Assembly: GCF_014356525.2 (NCBI RefSeq)
Contig: NC_052506.1
Coordinates: 29,952,192 to 30,016,191, forward strand
Origin: Nilaparvata lugens
Taxonomy: Eukaryota > Arthropoda > Insecta > Hemiptera > Delphacidae
DNA length: 64,000 bases
Direction: 5' to 3'
Shown here: positions 1 to 11,885 of the stretch, piece after piece
How positions within the stretch are numbered: position 1 is the first letter of the stretch
How the letters are laid out: every line of letters begins with the position of its first letter
Notes under the pieces: model-generated
Database searches by the model: none
Told to the model about the DNA's origin: nothing
The model's input: the letters and a program-made list of their open reading frames with translations, nothing else
Position numbers and translations under genes: made by a program

Positions 1-619
1 GATTTTTCACTCTTGAATTATTATAGATTTGAATGGTATAGCGACCACGTATCGATTGCGTGCCGGCAAGATTCAACATTCATGAATGTGAATTTTTACT
101 TGCTAGAAGGAAATAAAATGTTTGGGAGATTAGGTTCTTACTTTTGGCAAAATGAAAAGATATTGATATTATATTCGAAATGTCTAATCAGTGCTCATTG
201 ACCGTCATCATGAAGAACGTTACATTCAAAGAACAGATTAAATGGAACGTTACGTGCGCATGCTCATTATATGGTGCTGTCTTGGGATCAGATGGCCTTG
301 TATCATTAAATTTATTCATCTTGATTGCCATAATGATCACTACTCAAACGTTCGATAAAAGATCGTACGAACTTCAAATTCGATGTGTATGAAGTTGCCG
401 CTTTGATCACATGCGCCATTGTATTCACGACCACTGAACTACCACTACAAAGCGTCGTATATAGTCCAGACAAGAGACTACCACTACACGGCGTCCGTAC
501 GATAAAAATCGTTGATCGATGTGTTTGTAATCACCCATTTATTTCATTGCACTGCTATTGGAATTTGGACGTACGATTTTTCATCGAACGACCAAAATCG
601 ATGTGTGTGTAGCTAGCCT
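1..619. other. No recognisable gene
   Basis: Several short open frames overlap here on the plus strand, but none shows a known domain and they use different frames. From about 420 to 610 related phrases recur (actaccactac twice, cgtacgat and atcgatgtgt more than once), suggesting a degenerate tandem or shuffled repeat rather than coding sequence. Confidence 0.5.
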
Positions 620-760
620 AAGAGGAAAAAGAAGATGAAGAAGGCAAAGAAGAAGAAAAAAGAAGGAAAACGAGAAAGGGAAAGAAGAAGAATATTTATG
701 ACCGATCAATAATGGATAGATTATCATTGAATGATAATGATAATAATGATAATAATAAGA
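620..760. repeat. Purine-rich low-complexity tract, then (TAA/GAT)-rich stretch
   Basis: The plus strand from about 620 to 695 is almost pure A and G, with repeated gaag and agaaga words, followed by gataatgataat-like repeats to about 765. The serine- and phenylalanine-rich minus-strand frame over it is a by-product of this composition. Confidence 0.85.
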
Positions 761-987
761 ATAAGGTAGAAATTTCAATCACTGTACAACTTTTTTCAAT
801 TTACATTGTTTGAGATTGATGGGTGAAAATCTAATATCTGCAAATAAATAATTATATTATATTTTGTGATCACTTGTATAAGTTGTATCAAGATAACTAT
901 TCCCTTGAATAGACTATGGAAGTCATAAAGAGTGGATATGTGTCAAATGTCATCAGAATTATTATATTATATTTGGATACAATCTGA

Positions 988-1185
988 ATGAAAGTGAATT
1001 TCAGTACCAGCAAGGAGTTTGTCAACAAAAATAATTTTCGTCACTTGATGTCTGAGCTGAGTGATGAAGTTGAGTTGTTGCAACAGGATAGTGTTCGCAA
1101 CGAAATTATATCAAGCGCTCACTCTACTTTTGTAGAAGAGCAAGTGAATGAGGCACGTAGCGCCTCTCATCATTCGGAGAGTTGA
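988..1185 (+). other. Unrecognised 65-codon open frame
   Basis: A plus-strand frame with an acidic, helix-prone composition (for example LMSELSDEVELLQQDSV) and a normal amino-acid mix, unlike the low-complexity frames nearby. I recognise no domain and see no clear splice sites. It could be an exon fragment, a decayed transposon piece or chance. Confidence 0.15.
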
Positions 1186-1329
1186 CAATCACCTCAACTG
1201 AGTAGAGGTTAGCAAAAGTTCTTGCAAAAAGTAGAGAGTGTTAGCATTAAGTGTAACAAGATGGAAGAGTGACAGGTAGAATATAATAAGTTGATGAAGA
1301 AAATTAGATCAATTTAGTTTGAGTATGTG

Positions 1330-1475
1330 TGCGTGCTACACTTTGCATCATGCTGGTGTGTGTGTCTGTGAGTGTATATGGGAGTGAGAGTAAGTGTATG
1401 AGAGAGAAATAGACAAAGAGAGTGGAGAGAAAGGGCGAGAAAAAGGAGAAAGAAATAGAGAGATAAATTGATAGA
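1330..1475. repeat. Low-complexity GT- then GA-rich tract
   Basis: A gtgtgtgt/gagtgtat stretch passes into agagagaaa-type purine sequence. The two overlapping minus-strand frames over it encode Leu/Ser/His strings typical of simple repeats. Confidence 0.85.
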
Positions 1476-1529
1476 GAGGCAAAAGAAGTAAGGATGAGTG
1501 AACGTGATGAGTCTCACGGGAACTTTTTC

Positions 1530-2570
1530 TCTTTTCTAAATTCTGCATTCAATGGTCGTCCATTCCACTTTTATCGTTAATTTTGTTCATTTATTCAGTC
1601 TCTCTCTTCCTGCTCCTAATTTGGTGATAGATCACCAATTTTGATCACAATTTCAAAATTTAGTCTGGGTCCAGCCTAAACAATATTAAGTCCTCCAAGC
1701 TCATTCGATAGTATTACAAATGCATAATCATCACCAAAGTTGTTATTAATCTTCCCCTTGACCGGATGAATGGATTATTATATTTCGGATTATTCGAATT
1801 CGTCTTGCGAGAGTAGTTTTTCATCCAATTCTAACATTTCTTATTTATTCAAAGATTGCGATTCCACCAATAATTTAAAACAAATTGAAAACATTTTTGA
1901 AAAATTGATTGTATTTGATTTGTATCATTGTCATCTTTTTTTTTGCTATGTGAACAGATCAAGAGGCTGGTATCATATCCAAAAAATGAATCAATCATCC
2001 AAAGAACATAGAATATTGATCCAAATGCGTATATGTTCTTTATTGTGAACATATTTTATCAAAACTATATAATAGAATCCATGGAATAAGCCAAAATAAT
2101 AACCATTACAGGTTTCTGAGTGCCTGTGTATCCATGTCAGATCAAATTTCTATTTCGAGACTGTAATGAATACGGTATGGTTACATACTCCTGTATTAGG
2201 CCTATGGCAGACACGACTCCATCTTTGAGTAGCCACCAAGCGAAATTCATGGAATCAATTGGGCATGTCACACTTCGTTATGAAAGCGCGATTAAACACC
2301 AAACCAAAAGTGTGTGTCGCAATAAGCCGTGACTTTTTGAATCATACGGAGCATGCTCCATTTCGCTTCCAAAATCGCAAAAACTCATGCCCTGTTATCA
2401 CATAAAGTTAAAATCAGGCAATTAACTTATTTATGAAGCCATAACTCCACTTTTCGTTGCACATATGTCAAAGTTAACTATAGATCCCATAAAACTAAAA
2501 ACGCCCAATTATAGACACATGATTTCGTTGCAGAGTCGTCAAAAAGAGCTTATTTATGTCTCCAATAGCT
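1530..2570. other. AT-rich intergenic stretch, nothing recognised
   Basis: Short frames on both strands (1770-2048 plus, 1849-2052 minus, 2120-2332 plus) overlap without domain signatures or favourable start contexts. No RNA gene or repeat family was identified. Confidence 0.5.
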
Positions 2571-3095
2571 AAAAATCTGGTGTGGCGCACTCACACAACT
2601 TTCCTTGCCGTTATAAAAATTGATCACCTGACGCTAGTGTTCCCGCGCATCTCAAGTCTAATATTCAGATATTTGAGCCAGCTGGTGACAGGGCAATAAC
2701 GCTGGAGACACACGAGGTCTGCTATCTCTTCATAGTGAATCATTTAATAGATTCAACAGTTGCCAACAGTTTGCAATAATTGGATAATCACATTTTCTCG
2801 AATTTCGAGCTTATTTTCAATTTTAGGTGAAAATGTTACTGAAAATTAATTGAAGAGATTTTCATGCTTAATCATTTCCACTTGGAATTGTTTGTTTGAA
2901 TTATATCTGAGACCTGATAATTGGAAATCTAAAATCAAACTTTGCATAGATGGGGCGGAGCTCCTGAAATTTTTACAGATATGAGACTAGTGGTAGTTGA
3001 TATAGCTTATCAATGACTATTTTGGGTATGAATTTATTTTTTTTCGGAAAGCAATACTTTCCTTACCTATGGTAATAGGGCAAGGAAAGTAAAAA
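2571..3095 (-). repeat. R1 dispersed repeat, about 525-bp copy
   Basis: Read on the minus strand, this copy starts with a short hairpin (actttccttgcc pairing with ggtaaggaaagt) and the phrase gtattgctttcc. It ends in aaggaaagttgtgtgag followed by a caccacaccagattttt-like end. Long internal stretches match the copy at 21303-21956, including the segments around cgagaaaatgtgatta and gagatgcgcggga. It is non-coding. The class is unknown: the paired ends resemble a non-autonomous DNA element, but no clear target duplication was found. Confidence 0.85.
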
Positions 3096-3530
3096 CGGTC
3101 ATTTAAGTTATTAGTCCAGTCACTATATACATTGGTGCATGCAATTTATATTGTAGTTCTGATTTTTCAATATATTATTTGGGTACATAAAAGAAGTACA
3201 GAACCAATTTATTCATGCAAAATTCCTTGTGCTAGATACAGGGTGGCCCAAAAACCTCGTATTTTCGGCTCATTTTCCAGTTTTCAACTTTTTCGGCCAA
3301 ATATCGTAATCGGACAGAAAAAATTGTTCCCACACTTTTTCTAGATTATGAAATTCTTATTAAAATAGGATCATTCGGAACTTTCCATCTCCAATGAGTA
3401 CTGAGTTATGGATTTTCAAAAATAAGTAAAATTTGATCAATTTTAGTTTCTGATCAACAATATCTTCCGATTGTTGCGGTCAAAATCATGCACCATAAGT
3501 TGAATTCGGTTGAAAAGTGGAAAATTTATT
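3096..3530 (+). repeat. R3 dispersed repeat joined to R1
   Basis: Contains the phrase ctagatacagggtggccc followed by aaaaacctcgtat. The whole stretch matches, in reverse, 49556 down to about 49140, starting with the gtccagtca word just outside the R1 hairpin end. The same R1/R3 junction therefore exists at two places in the window. Non-coding. Confidence 0.75.
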
Positions 3531-3689
3531 GTTGAGTTTACTTAAGCCCATATTCCAATACACAAATAATAGCCAGTTTCTATATTCAAAGCTGCATATC
3601 TTTTGAAATACTTATGATAAAGTTTCCAAATCTATTGAGGATGTGAAAATTGTCCCCTTCTGCAATCAAGAAATTGTCAGTTTGGTGTA

Positions 3690-4852
3690 AGGCTCGTGCA
3701 ACGGCATTGCTGTCTGCCTGAGCTAGCTGCCGAGCCTCCATCCACTTCGTGAACTGGTCTTGAAATTCCACCAGGTATTTATTTCGTCTCTTTGAGCGAG
3801 GTAATGGGCCCACAATGTCGGTGCTTACGGTCTCCCAGGGTCGAACCACCTTCCTCTGGCTATTCATCTGTCCATATGGAGGCCGCTGCTCCACCTTGTG
3901 CTTCTCGCACCGCCTCACATACTTCGCGACATCTGCATATAAGCCTGGCCAGTAATAACGACAGGCAATCCATTGATAGGTCCGGAACACCCCTTGATGG
4001 CCAGCTGTCATGGCTCTGCTGAAGTATCTCAGCCTGTGCACCGCTCGGGATACACAGCTTCCAGCTGTCACTCTCGGGTGCATCAGGAGGCTGCTGCCGG
4101 GCCCATATATGTCGGTATAGGGCCTCACCCCTCACCATATAATCAGGATACCTCCCCGGATGACGGAGTAGATTGCTCTTCATCCTCCTTATCCATCTAT
4201 CATCCTCAGTGACGATGGCGGCCACCTCTCCTGTAGCCTCCTTTTGGACCTCATGTGTGTTGGCCGGTGCGTCACCTCCTGGCAACGCTCGAGAGAGCGC
4301 ATCAGGAACCACGTTCAGCTTCCCTCGTCGGTATTTGATAACCAAGTTGTACTGCTGCATTTCCAAGGCTCATCTCGCGAGCCTTCCTGTCGGGTTCGGG
4401 ATGGCTCTGAGCTACTTTAGAGCCTGGTGATCCGTGATCACTGTAGTCTCGTATCCCTCTATATACGGCTTGAATTTTCTCAATGCGAAAATCACAGCCA
4501 GGCATTCCTTTTCGGTGGTGGAATACCTCAGTTCGGCCCCTTGAGCCCTCTGCTTGCGTAGGCGATGACCTTCTCCTCCCCATCAACCTCCTGGGTAAGT
4601 ACAGGTCCTTATCCGTATTCCGAGGCATCTGTCTGGAGTGTGAAAGGAAGTTTGAAGTGAGGATACGTGAGCACTGGTGATTTAGTGAGGGCCCCCTTTA
4701 TCTCCTGGAAGGCCCTCTCCTCTTCCGGTCCCCAGTGCAACTTCACTTCTACCTTCAGCAGCCGGTGCAAGGGGGTTGCAAGGTCCGAAAAATTCGGAAC
4801 GAACCACCTATACCAGGACGCCAATCCCAGAAAACTCTGTGCCGTGCTATGA
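3690..4852 (-). pseudogene. Ty3/gypsy pol fragment (RT end, RNase H, integrase), broken
   Basis: Minus-strand frames give, in order: the end of reverse transcriptase and start of the RNase H region (ASWYRWFVPNFSDLATPLHR near 4830-4770, then LPFTLQTDASEYG near 4610); the tether before integrase (YRRGKLNVVPDALSRAL near 4330); and the zinc-binding and core parts of integrase (GHQGVFRTYQWI, YWPGLY, then VSTDIVGPLPRSKRRNKYL near 3790). Frame changes occur around 4600, 4350 and 4010, and the domain stops at about 3690 in mid-integrase. The upstream RT, protease and gag are missing, and past 4852 the sequence becomes an unrelated composite repeat. It encodes no complete enzyme. GC content is well above the surroundings. 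Confidence 0.93.
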
Positions 4853-5665
4853 ATTTAGAACGTTAATTTGGAATTCAGGATTTAGAAGCACACACAATTA
4901 TTATAACTTAATAAAAGGGATGCTTGATAAACATATCTAGTGCTAGAGAATGGGAATCCAGAAATGACAAGAGAGACAACTAAATAGAGAGAAGATATCG
5001 AATAAATATTGTCACCTCTTACAGTTAATAAAACAAAATGAAGTTACATCATGGAAACCGAAAATAAAAATACTAAATTTAGAAAGTTATCTCTGATATA
5101 GATAATTCGATAGTATCCTACTCTGTCTGCTTCACATTGAAAACGTTTTGGATTGAATCATAAGAAGCTTAAAGGACTCTAATTTCAGAAAGAAGAATTG
5201 AAGATATCATAGATATTTCTCAGAAGTTAATCATAAATAACAATACATCTCTTAAAAGAAAGATCAACATAAAATTCTTAGAACACACTTAGAAACGTTT
5301 AAAACACTATCAAAATATGATCAAATATTAATAATGCCCGATAATATTTATTCTGTATTATTATATTATGGAAGCTGCAAAAACAAATATTCCTAAAGTA
5401 TCACATCACGGAATTCTACATAGGAAGACTATTCAAGAAGTGTGTGATATCAAAACAAATTTAGCAAGGCTAGGGTCCTTGAAACTTCATTTGATCCTTT
5501 ACAACTTGTAACATTATTTTTGATGGAATAACGCTTTGCCTCCTGCTTGGGGTCAATCGGTAGAGCATGAGAATTAATAACTATAAAATCTGGTCGTGGT
5601 TTTCTAGGATATAATTTCACTAAAATCCTAATAAGCTCATTCAGGAGCTCTCACAATAATTTAAA
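4853..5665 (+). repeat. Composite repeat, copy 1 (5' part)
   Basis: Nearly identical to 7505-8335, so it forms part of a duplicated block together with the gypsy fragment before it. It contains a tRNA-Lys-like module near 5544-5609. The match stops abruptly where the LINE at about 5668 begins. No open frame of note. Confidence 0.85.
5544..5609 (+). repeat. tRNA-Lys-like module inside the composite repeat
   Basis: The segment with gtcaatcggtagagcatgag and, after a gap, ctggtcgtggttttct resembles a eukaryotic tRNA-Lys: the A-box and D-arm, then the variable/T-arm region. The anticodon arm is degraded and the acceptor does not pair, so it is not a functional tRNA. Versions occur at 8203-8268, at 36895-36825 (minus) and, for the first half only, at 32617-32650. 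A SINE origin is the simplest reading. Confidence 0.6.
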
Positions 5666-5667
5666 AC

Positions 5668-6885
5668 TGGTTTGACCATAATACCTCACTGTGAATCTTG
5701 GCAAAACCAAGTACTTGCCAGTTGTTACAAGAACCAACCAGACCCAGGGCTGAGACAGGTGAAAATGCACTCATGTGGGGATGTTGGATCTTTATCATGT
5801 GCTTGCGGGGTAATTGACAGAGTGGATCAATATAAATATCTGGGGGTCATTTTTGACCATCAGCTGAGTTGGGCACCACATATGCAGTGTGTCAAGCAAA
5901 GGCTACGACGGATGCTGTATGGTCTATCTCAGTTGAGCCAAGTACTTGATACCAGATTAAGTAAAAGAGTATACCATGCTTATGCACAGTCAGTGTTACA
6001 GTATGGTATCATTGTCTGGGGAGGGGTGTCATCTGCTAGCCTGGAGCCTCTCTCGGTTACCCAGCGCACCATTATAAAAAAATTCTTAAAAAAGAACCCA
6101 GATATCCCACGTCGCTGTTGTTCTCAGACTTCCCTGTGCTCAACTTAAGACAACTGTATATTAAAACACTTCTCACATATATCAGAAACACAAAATAGAA
6201 CTACTCAGCAATATTCAACATAACTATCAAACTCGACACAGAAATAACCATGGATATTCAACACCTCAATTATATCACGGAATAGAACTTAGGTCTCCTC
6301 ACTATCTAGCACAAATCGTCTATAGAAATTTGCCCAATGATATCAGGGAGGCTGAGAGCTGCAGCGATGTGGTGTATAAAAGGAAGCTGTTTAAATGGTT
6401 GATTGGCATAGGTTGGGCTGGAACCGAGGGCTTACTTCATTCCTATGCTTCTTAATCTCTACAATTTAATAAATAAATTGTCACAGTCTTGAGTCCTCTT
6501 GCTCTTTTTTTTAGCTCTTTCTTTCATTTAAGCACTCTGCACAAATGGTCACAAAAACAGTGGTAGGGAAGTGCAATAGTCTGTAGATTGCACTCTATCA
6601 TACTAGCATATATGTTAGGTTAACTTAGTATTATGAATGTATATTATTTTGCTTATAACTATTTCAAACTTAATTTACTTTTTGTTATATTCTTGCTCAT
6701 AGGAACTCTCCCCATTCACAGATGTATAGTCTTCTTGGGGGATTCCACTTTTCAATAACGTTACAAGTTTAAATAAAATATAAAGTAATTTATCTTTATA
6801 TTATTGCTTTATTGTAACTTAACTATATTTACAAAATTGTAATTTCATGTGGAAATAAATTGAATTGAATTGAATTGAATTGATA
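5668..6885 (+). pseudogene. 5'-truncated LINE, RT C-terminal part, (TTGAA)n tail
   Basis: The plus strand encodes the end of a non-LTR reverse transcriptase: VNLGKTKYLP near 5690, then after a frame change YKYLGVIFDHQLSWAPHM near 5830-5880, YGLSQLSQVLDTRL and LQYGIIVWGGVSSASLEPL near 5920-6050. These are the thumb-region phrases of Jockey/CR1-type elements. Further frames carry the C-terminal tail to about 6450, followed by a 3' UTR and a terminal (TTGAA)n run at about 6862-6885. Frameshifts and stops make it inactive. The same family recurs at 26334-27572. The tail abuts the second gypsy fragment exactly. Confidence 0.9.
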
Positions 6886-6887
6886 TT

Positions 6888-7516
6888 CATCTGTCCATAT
6901 GGAGGCCGCTGCTCCACCTTGTGCTTCACATACTTCGTGACATCTGCATATAAGCCTTGTCAGTAATAACGACAGGCAATCCAGTGATAGGTCCGGAACA
7001 CCCCTTGATGGCCAGCTGTCGGTGCATCATGGCTCTGCTGAAGTATCTCAGCCTGTGCACCGCTCGGGATACACAGCTTCCAGCTGTCACTCTCGGGTGC
7101 ATCGGGAGGCTGCTGCCGGGCCCATATATGTCGGTATAGGGCCTCACCCCTCACCATATAATCAGGATACCTCCCCGGATGACGGAGTAGATTGCTCTTC
7201 ATCCTCCTTATCCATCTATCATCCTCAGTGACGATGGCGGCCACCTCTCCTGTAGCCTCCTTTTGGCCCTCATGTGTGTTGGCCGGTGTGTCACCTCCTG
7301 GCAACGCTCGAGAGAGCGCATCAGGAACCACGTTCAGCTTCCCTCGTCGGCCCCCTTTATCTCCTGGAAGGCCCTCTCCTCTTCCGGTCCCCAGTGCAAC
7401 TTCACTTCTACCTTCAGCAGCCGGTGCAAGGGGGTTGCAAGGTCCGAAAAATTCGGAACGAACCACCTATACCAGGACGCCAATCCCAGAAAACTCTGTG
7501 CCGTGCTATGAATTTA
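6888..7516 (-). pseudogene. Second copy of the gypsy pol fragment, internally deleted
   Basis: Repeats the 3860-4860 fragment nearly base for base, but joins the position equivalent to about 4340 directly to that of about 4690 (junction near 7350), losing most of the RNase H region. The integrase zinc-binding phrases (GHQGVFRTYHWI) and the tether (GKLNVVPDALSRAL) are visible. It ends at the same junction with the composite repeat as copy 1, showing that a fused block was duplicated rather than two independent insertions. Confidence 0.9.
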
Positions 7517-8337
7517 GAACGTTAATTTGGAATTCAGAATTTAGAAGCACACACAATATAACTTAATAAAAGGGATGCTTGATAAACATATCTAGTGCTA
7601 GAGAATGGGAATCCAGGAATGACAAGAGAGACAACTAAATAGAGAGAAGATATCAAATAAATATTGTCACCTCTTACAGTTAATAAAACAGAATGAAGTT
7701 ACATCATGGAAACCGAAAATAAAAATACTAAATTTAGAAAGTTATCTCTGATATAGATAATTCGATAGTATCCTACTCTGTCTGCTTCACATTGGAAACG
7801 TTTTAGATTGAATCATAAGAAGCTTGAAGGACTCTAATTTCAGAAAGAAGAATTGAAGATATCATAGATATTTCTCAGAAGTTAAACATAAATAACAATA
7901 CATCTCTTAAAAGAAAGATCAACATAAAATTCTTAGAACATTTAGAACACACTTAGAAACTTTTAAAACACTATCAAAATATGATCAAATATTAATAATG
8001 CCCGATAATATTTATTCTGTATTATTATATTATGAAAGCTGCAAAAACAAATATTCCTAAAGTATCACATCACGGAATTCTACATAGGAAGACTATTCAA
8101 GAAGTGTGTGATATCAAAACAAATTTAGCAAGGCTAGGGTCCTTGAAACTTCATTTGATCCTTTACAACTTGTAACATTATTTTTGATGGAATAACGCTT
8201 TGCCTCCTGCTTGGGGTCAATCGGTAGAGCATTAGAATTAATAACTATAAATCTGGTCGTGGTTTTCTAGGATATAATTTCACTAAAATCCTAATAAGCT
8301 CATTCAGGAGCTCTCACATAATTTAATACTGATAATT

Positions 8338-8391
<54 letters not shown>

Positions 8392-9340
8392 GTATCCTAT
8401 GGTATTGGGGAATAAAATGAATGGTACACCATGAAAAATTTGATACATATATTAAACGAATAATCTCAAAGTCAGATCAATATAGAAAATATATAGAGCA
8501 ACAAAATATACAATAAAACAAAAATAAGAATCAAGCCAAAATATAACAAATCAGTTACTATTTTTCGGTTCTATAGCACGAAACTTTACCATGTGCTTTT
8601 TGATTCATTGATAGTATGCATTTATTTGCATGTAGCTTAGTATCGACTTGCTGTTGCCTGTCTATTAGGTAATCTCCCTTCATATATATTTTCTTAAATC
8701 AGGAATGATAAATTGATGAATCAATAATTATAAATATATCATTTTTTATAATTTCCAATAAATATATATATCTCAGGTGCAAGATTCGGCACCTGATGGA
8801 AATAGATAAATCAATTTATCCAATGAACCAGAGCTACATTATTTTATTACAAATTATATTATAAAATCAATGATCATGTGAACATTAGTATTACTAGCTT
8901 AGAACTTAATATTCTTTTAATTGGTGTATCCCTTGATATATAAATTGACTCGTTCCTATTCAATAAAATATTTCTTATACCATTTAAAGACTTGCGCAAG
9001 TATTTTTATTAATTTCTTAATATTTAAAACCTTTCCAACGAGCTAGCTTTTATTTCTTATTTCACTCGAAGCACTGAGGGCGCCCTAATTTTACTTTGAC
9101 TATTTATCACTCACGTGCTGAATTTTTATAAGTTGCTGGTGGCGATCCGAATTCCTGGTAGTCCTGGATTGTTGGTGGCCGAAGTCGTCTCTTCCAAGGG
9201 ATTGAAATATTTGGATGACTCTTGCTTTACTATAGCATCACAAAGTCTTATAGAAAATTAATGATTTGATTGAACTTTAAGTCATTAAAAATGTACAGTA
9301 AAAGATATTGTGCTCTATAAATTTAGGAGACATTCCATGG
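7505..9340 (+). repeat. Composite repeat, copy 2 (longest)
   Basis: Collinear with 4853-5665 in its first half, including the tRNA-Lys-like module at 8203-8268, and interrupted by an (AT)n run at 8344-8388. Its second half matches the minus-strand copy at 36960-35745: shared landmarks are gtgcaagattcggcacctga, acttgcgcaagtattttt, cgagctagctt and gtcgtctcttccaagg. A partial third match lies at 37063-37540. Non-coding. It could be a long SINE-derived composite or LTR-like DNA; no primer-binding site was recognised. Confidence 0.75.
8344..8388. repeat. (AT)n microsatellite
   Basis: An uninterrupted run of about 22 AT dinucleotides inside the composite repeat. Confidence 0.97.
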
Positions 9341-9626
9341 TAGTGGTTGGCAGGCAAGTGGGCAAGTTCTTTCTTTTCACAATTTTCATTTCTGACTTGC
9401 AAATTTACATGAAATTTAAATAATTTGTTACTACACCATTCAAGGCTCAAATAGTTCGTGCCAATCTATTAATTATTACTTATGTCACCCATCTGATATT
9501 TTATCGGTCTTTGGGCCACATCCAATACATAAACTGAACAACAATAATTCATAAACTCTTATCATTTATAGCAATTAGCCATGTGCTTTTTTGGTTCCTC
9601 TAGTTGCATACCATTTAGTAGCAGCA

Positions 9627-10575
9627 TAAACCTGGTCCCCGACTTTCTCGAATTCGAAAATAAATTATACCATATTTTTGTACCATTTTTGTACCTTTTT
9701 GTACCACCAAGAAAAATTTTTGTACCCCTCCCCATTTTGAAAAAATCGAATTTGAAAAGTCGGGGTACAGGTTTATGCCTCTCCCCGACTTGCTCAGATT
9801 TGAGTGAAAATTATACCATCGTGTTCTCTGATTTTTGTACCATTTTGTACCACCAAAAAAAATTTTGTACCACCACCCATTTTGGGGTACAAGCGATTGA
9901 AAAGTCGGGGGCGGGACCCCGACTTTAGCAAAATGCAATGAAACCCATACCAAATTGAAGCTAGATTTTTGTACCTTTTTGTACCACAAAGAAAAAATTT
10001 TGTACCCCTCCCCATTTTGAAAAAATTGCATTTGAAAAGTCGGGGTACAGGTTTATGCCTGTCCCCGACCTGCACAGATTTAAACGAAAATTATACCATC
10101 GTGTTCTCTGATTTTTGTACCATTTTGTACCACCAAAAAAAATTTTGTACCACCACCCATTTTGGGGTACAAGCGATTGAAAAGTCGGGGGCGGGACCCC
10201 GACTTTAGCAAAATGCAATGAAACCCATACCAAATTGAAGCTAGATTTTTGTACCTTTTTGTACCATGAAGAAAAAATTTTGTACCCCTCCCCATTTTGA
10301 AAAAATTGCATTTGAAAAGTCGGGGTACAGGTTTATGCCTGTCCCCGACCTGCACAGATTTAAACGAAAATTATACCATTGTGTTCTCTGATTTTTGTAC
10401 CATTTTGTACCACCAAAAAAAAATTTTGTACCACCCCCCATTTTGGGGTACAAGCGCTTAAAAAGTCGGGGGCAGGACCCCGACTTGAGCGAAATGCAAT
10501 GAAGCCCATACCAAATGGAAGCTGGATTTTTGTACCTTTTTGTACCACAAAGAAAAATTTTTGTACCCCTCCTCA
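9627..10575. repeat. Left array of 280-bp satellite, each unit two ~140-bp halves
   Basis: The landmark gtcggggtacaggtttatgc falls at about 9759, 10039 and 10319, a period of 280 bp, with a partial further unit. Each unit holds two diverged halves, each with a run of gtacc words, a cccattttg segment and an aaaagtcgggg end, so it is a two-step higher-order repeat. Each unit also has two GC-rich palindromes: gtcgggg...ccccgac and agtcggggg...ccccgact. Frames full of WYKKVQK-like strings are satellite artefacts. Confidence 0.92.
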
Positions 10576-11885
10576 TCAAAAGTTATTTGAGTTTGAAAGT
10601 TTTGTATCAAATCTTGTGATACAGAAGTGATTATATTCATTGTCTATAATCTACAGCGTATCATTTAAACCAATTAGATTGATACAAAACAGAAAATACT
10701 GTTGCTTAGACCACTAGAACTGGAATTAAGGTATCAATCATTGTCAATAGCAAAAATGGAACCTTTTCTTCCCTTTCCAATTGGAAAATATTTTTGTACC
10801 CCTTTTATTTCGTGTTTTTGAGGTGTGAAGTTCAATTTCCATTACAGTGGGAAAATGATGAAAATATTATTGAAAACCGTGATTAAAACGGTTCATTGAT
10901 TACAGAAATACGTTTTTCACCTGATCTGAGAAAACATAATTTTGTACCCTTCTACATCATAAGTTACTTGAGTTTGAAAGTTTTGTATCAAATCTTGTGA
11001 TACAGAAGTGATCATCCCTTTCTAAAATATGTAACGTATCATTTGAACCAATTAAAATGATACAGAAGGGAAAAAACTATTCTTTTGGCCACTGAAAGTA
11101 ATATTTGGGTATTTATCATTGTTTATAGCGAAAATGGAACCTCTTCTTCCCTTTCCAATTGAAAAATATTTTTGTACCACTTTTATTTCGTGTTTTTGAG
11201 GTGTGAAGTTTCATTTTTCATTACCTACAGTGGAAAATGATGAAAATATAATTCAAAACCGTGATTAAAACGGTTCATTGATTACAGAGATACGTTTTTC
11301 ACCTGATCTGAGAAAACATAATTTTGTACCCTTCTACATCATAAGTTACTTGAGTTTGAAAGTTTTGTATCAAATCTTGCGATACAGAAGTGATCATCCC
11401 TTTCTAAAATATGTAACGTATCATTTGAACCAACTAAAATGATACAGAAGGGAAAAAACGATTCTTTTGGCCACTGAAAGTAATATTTGGGTATTTATCA
11501 TTGTTTATAGCGAAAATGGAACCTCTTCTTCCCTTTCCAATTGAAAAATATTTTTGTACCACTTTTATTTCGTGTTTTTGAGGCGTGAAGTTTTATTTTT
11601 CATTACCTACATTGGAAAATGATGAAAATATCATTTAAAACCGTGATTAAAACGGTTCATTGATTATAGAAATACGTTTTCCACCTGATCTGAGAAAACA
11701 TAATTTTTTACCCTTCCACTTCATAAGTTACTTGAGTTTGAAAGTTTTGTATCAAATCTTGTGGTACAGAAGTGATCATTCCTTTCTACAATATGTAGCG
11801 TATCATTTGAGCCAATTAAAATGATACAGAAGGGAAAAAACTATTCTTTTGGCCACTGAAAGTAATATTTGAGTATTTCGTATCA
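10576..11885. repeat. Left array of 382-bp satellite units
   Basis: The landmark aagtta(c/t)ttgagtttgaaag occurs at 10580, 10961, 11343 and 11725, spacing 381-382 bp. Each unit includes short hairpins: aaccgtgattaaaacggtt, gtatcattt...aaatgatac and gtatcaaatcttgtgatac. The last unit is partial. Confidence 0.93.

Noticed and set aside
3586..3690. Extension of the gypsy integrase frame to 3586
   Set aside because: Integrase similarity stops near 3690; the remaining codons encode unrelated sequence past the breakpoint.
5544..5609. Possible functional tRNA-Lys gene
   Set aside because: The anticodon arm is degraded, the acceptor ends do not pair, and the segment recurs inside a dispersed repeat.
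9581..10640. Many overlapping open frames rich in WYKK and VQK on both strands
   Set aside because: They follow the 280-bp satellite period, which is not a multiple of three, and recur in the inverted arm. They reflect repeat composition, not proteins.
9607..11885. Regularly spaced repeats that might suggest a CRISPR array
   Set aside because: Units of 280 and 382 bp are contiguous satellites without unique spacers, no cas genes exist, and the DNA is eukaryotic.
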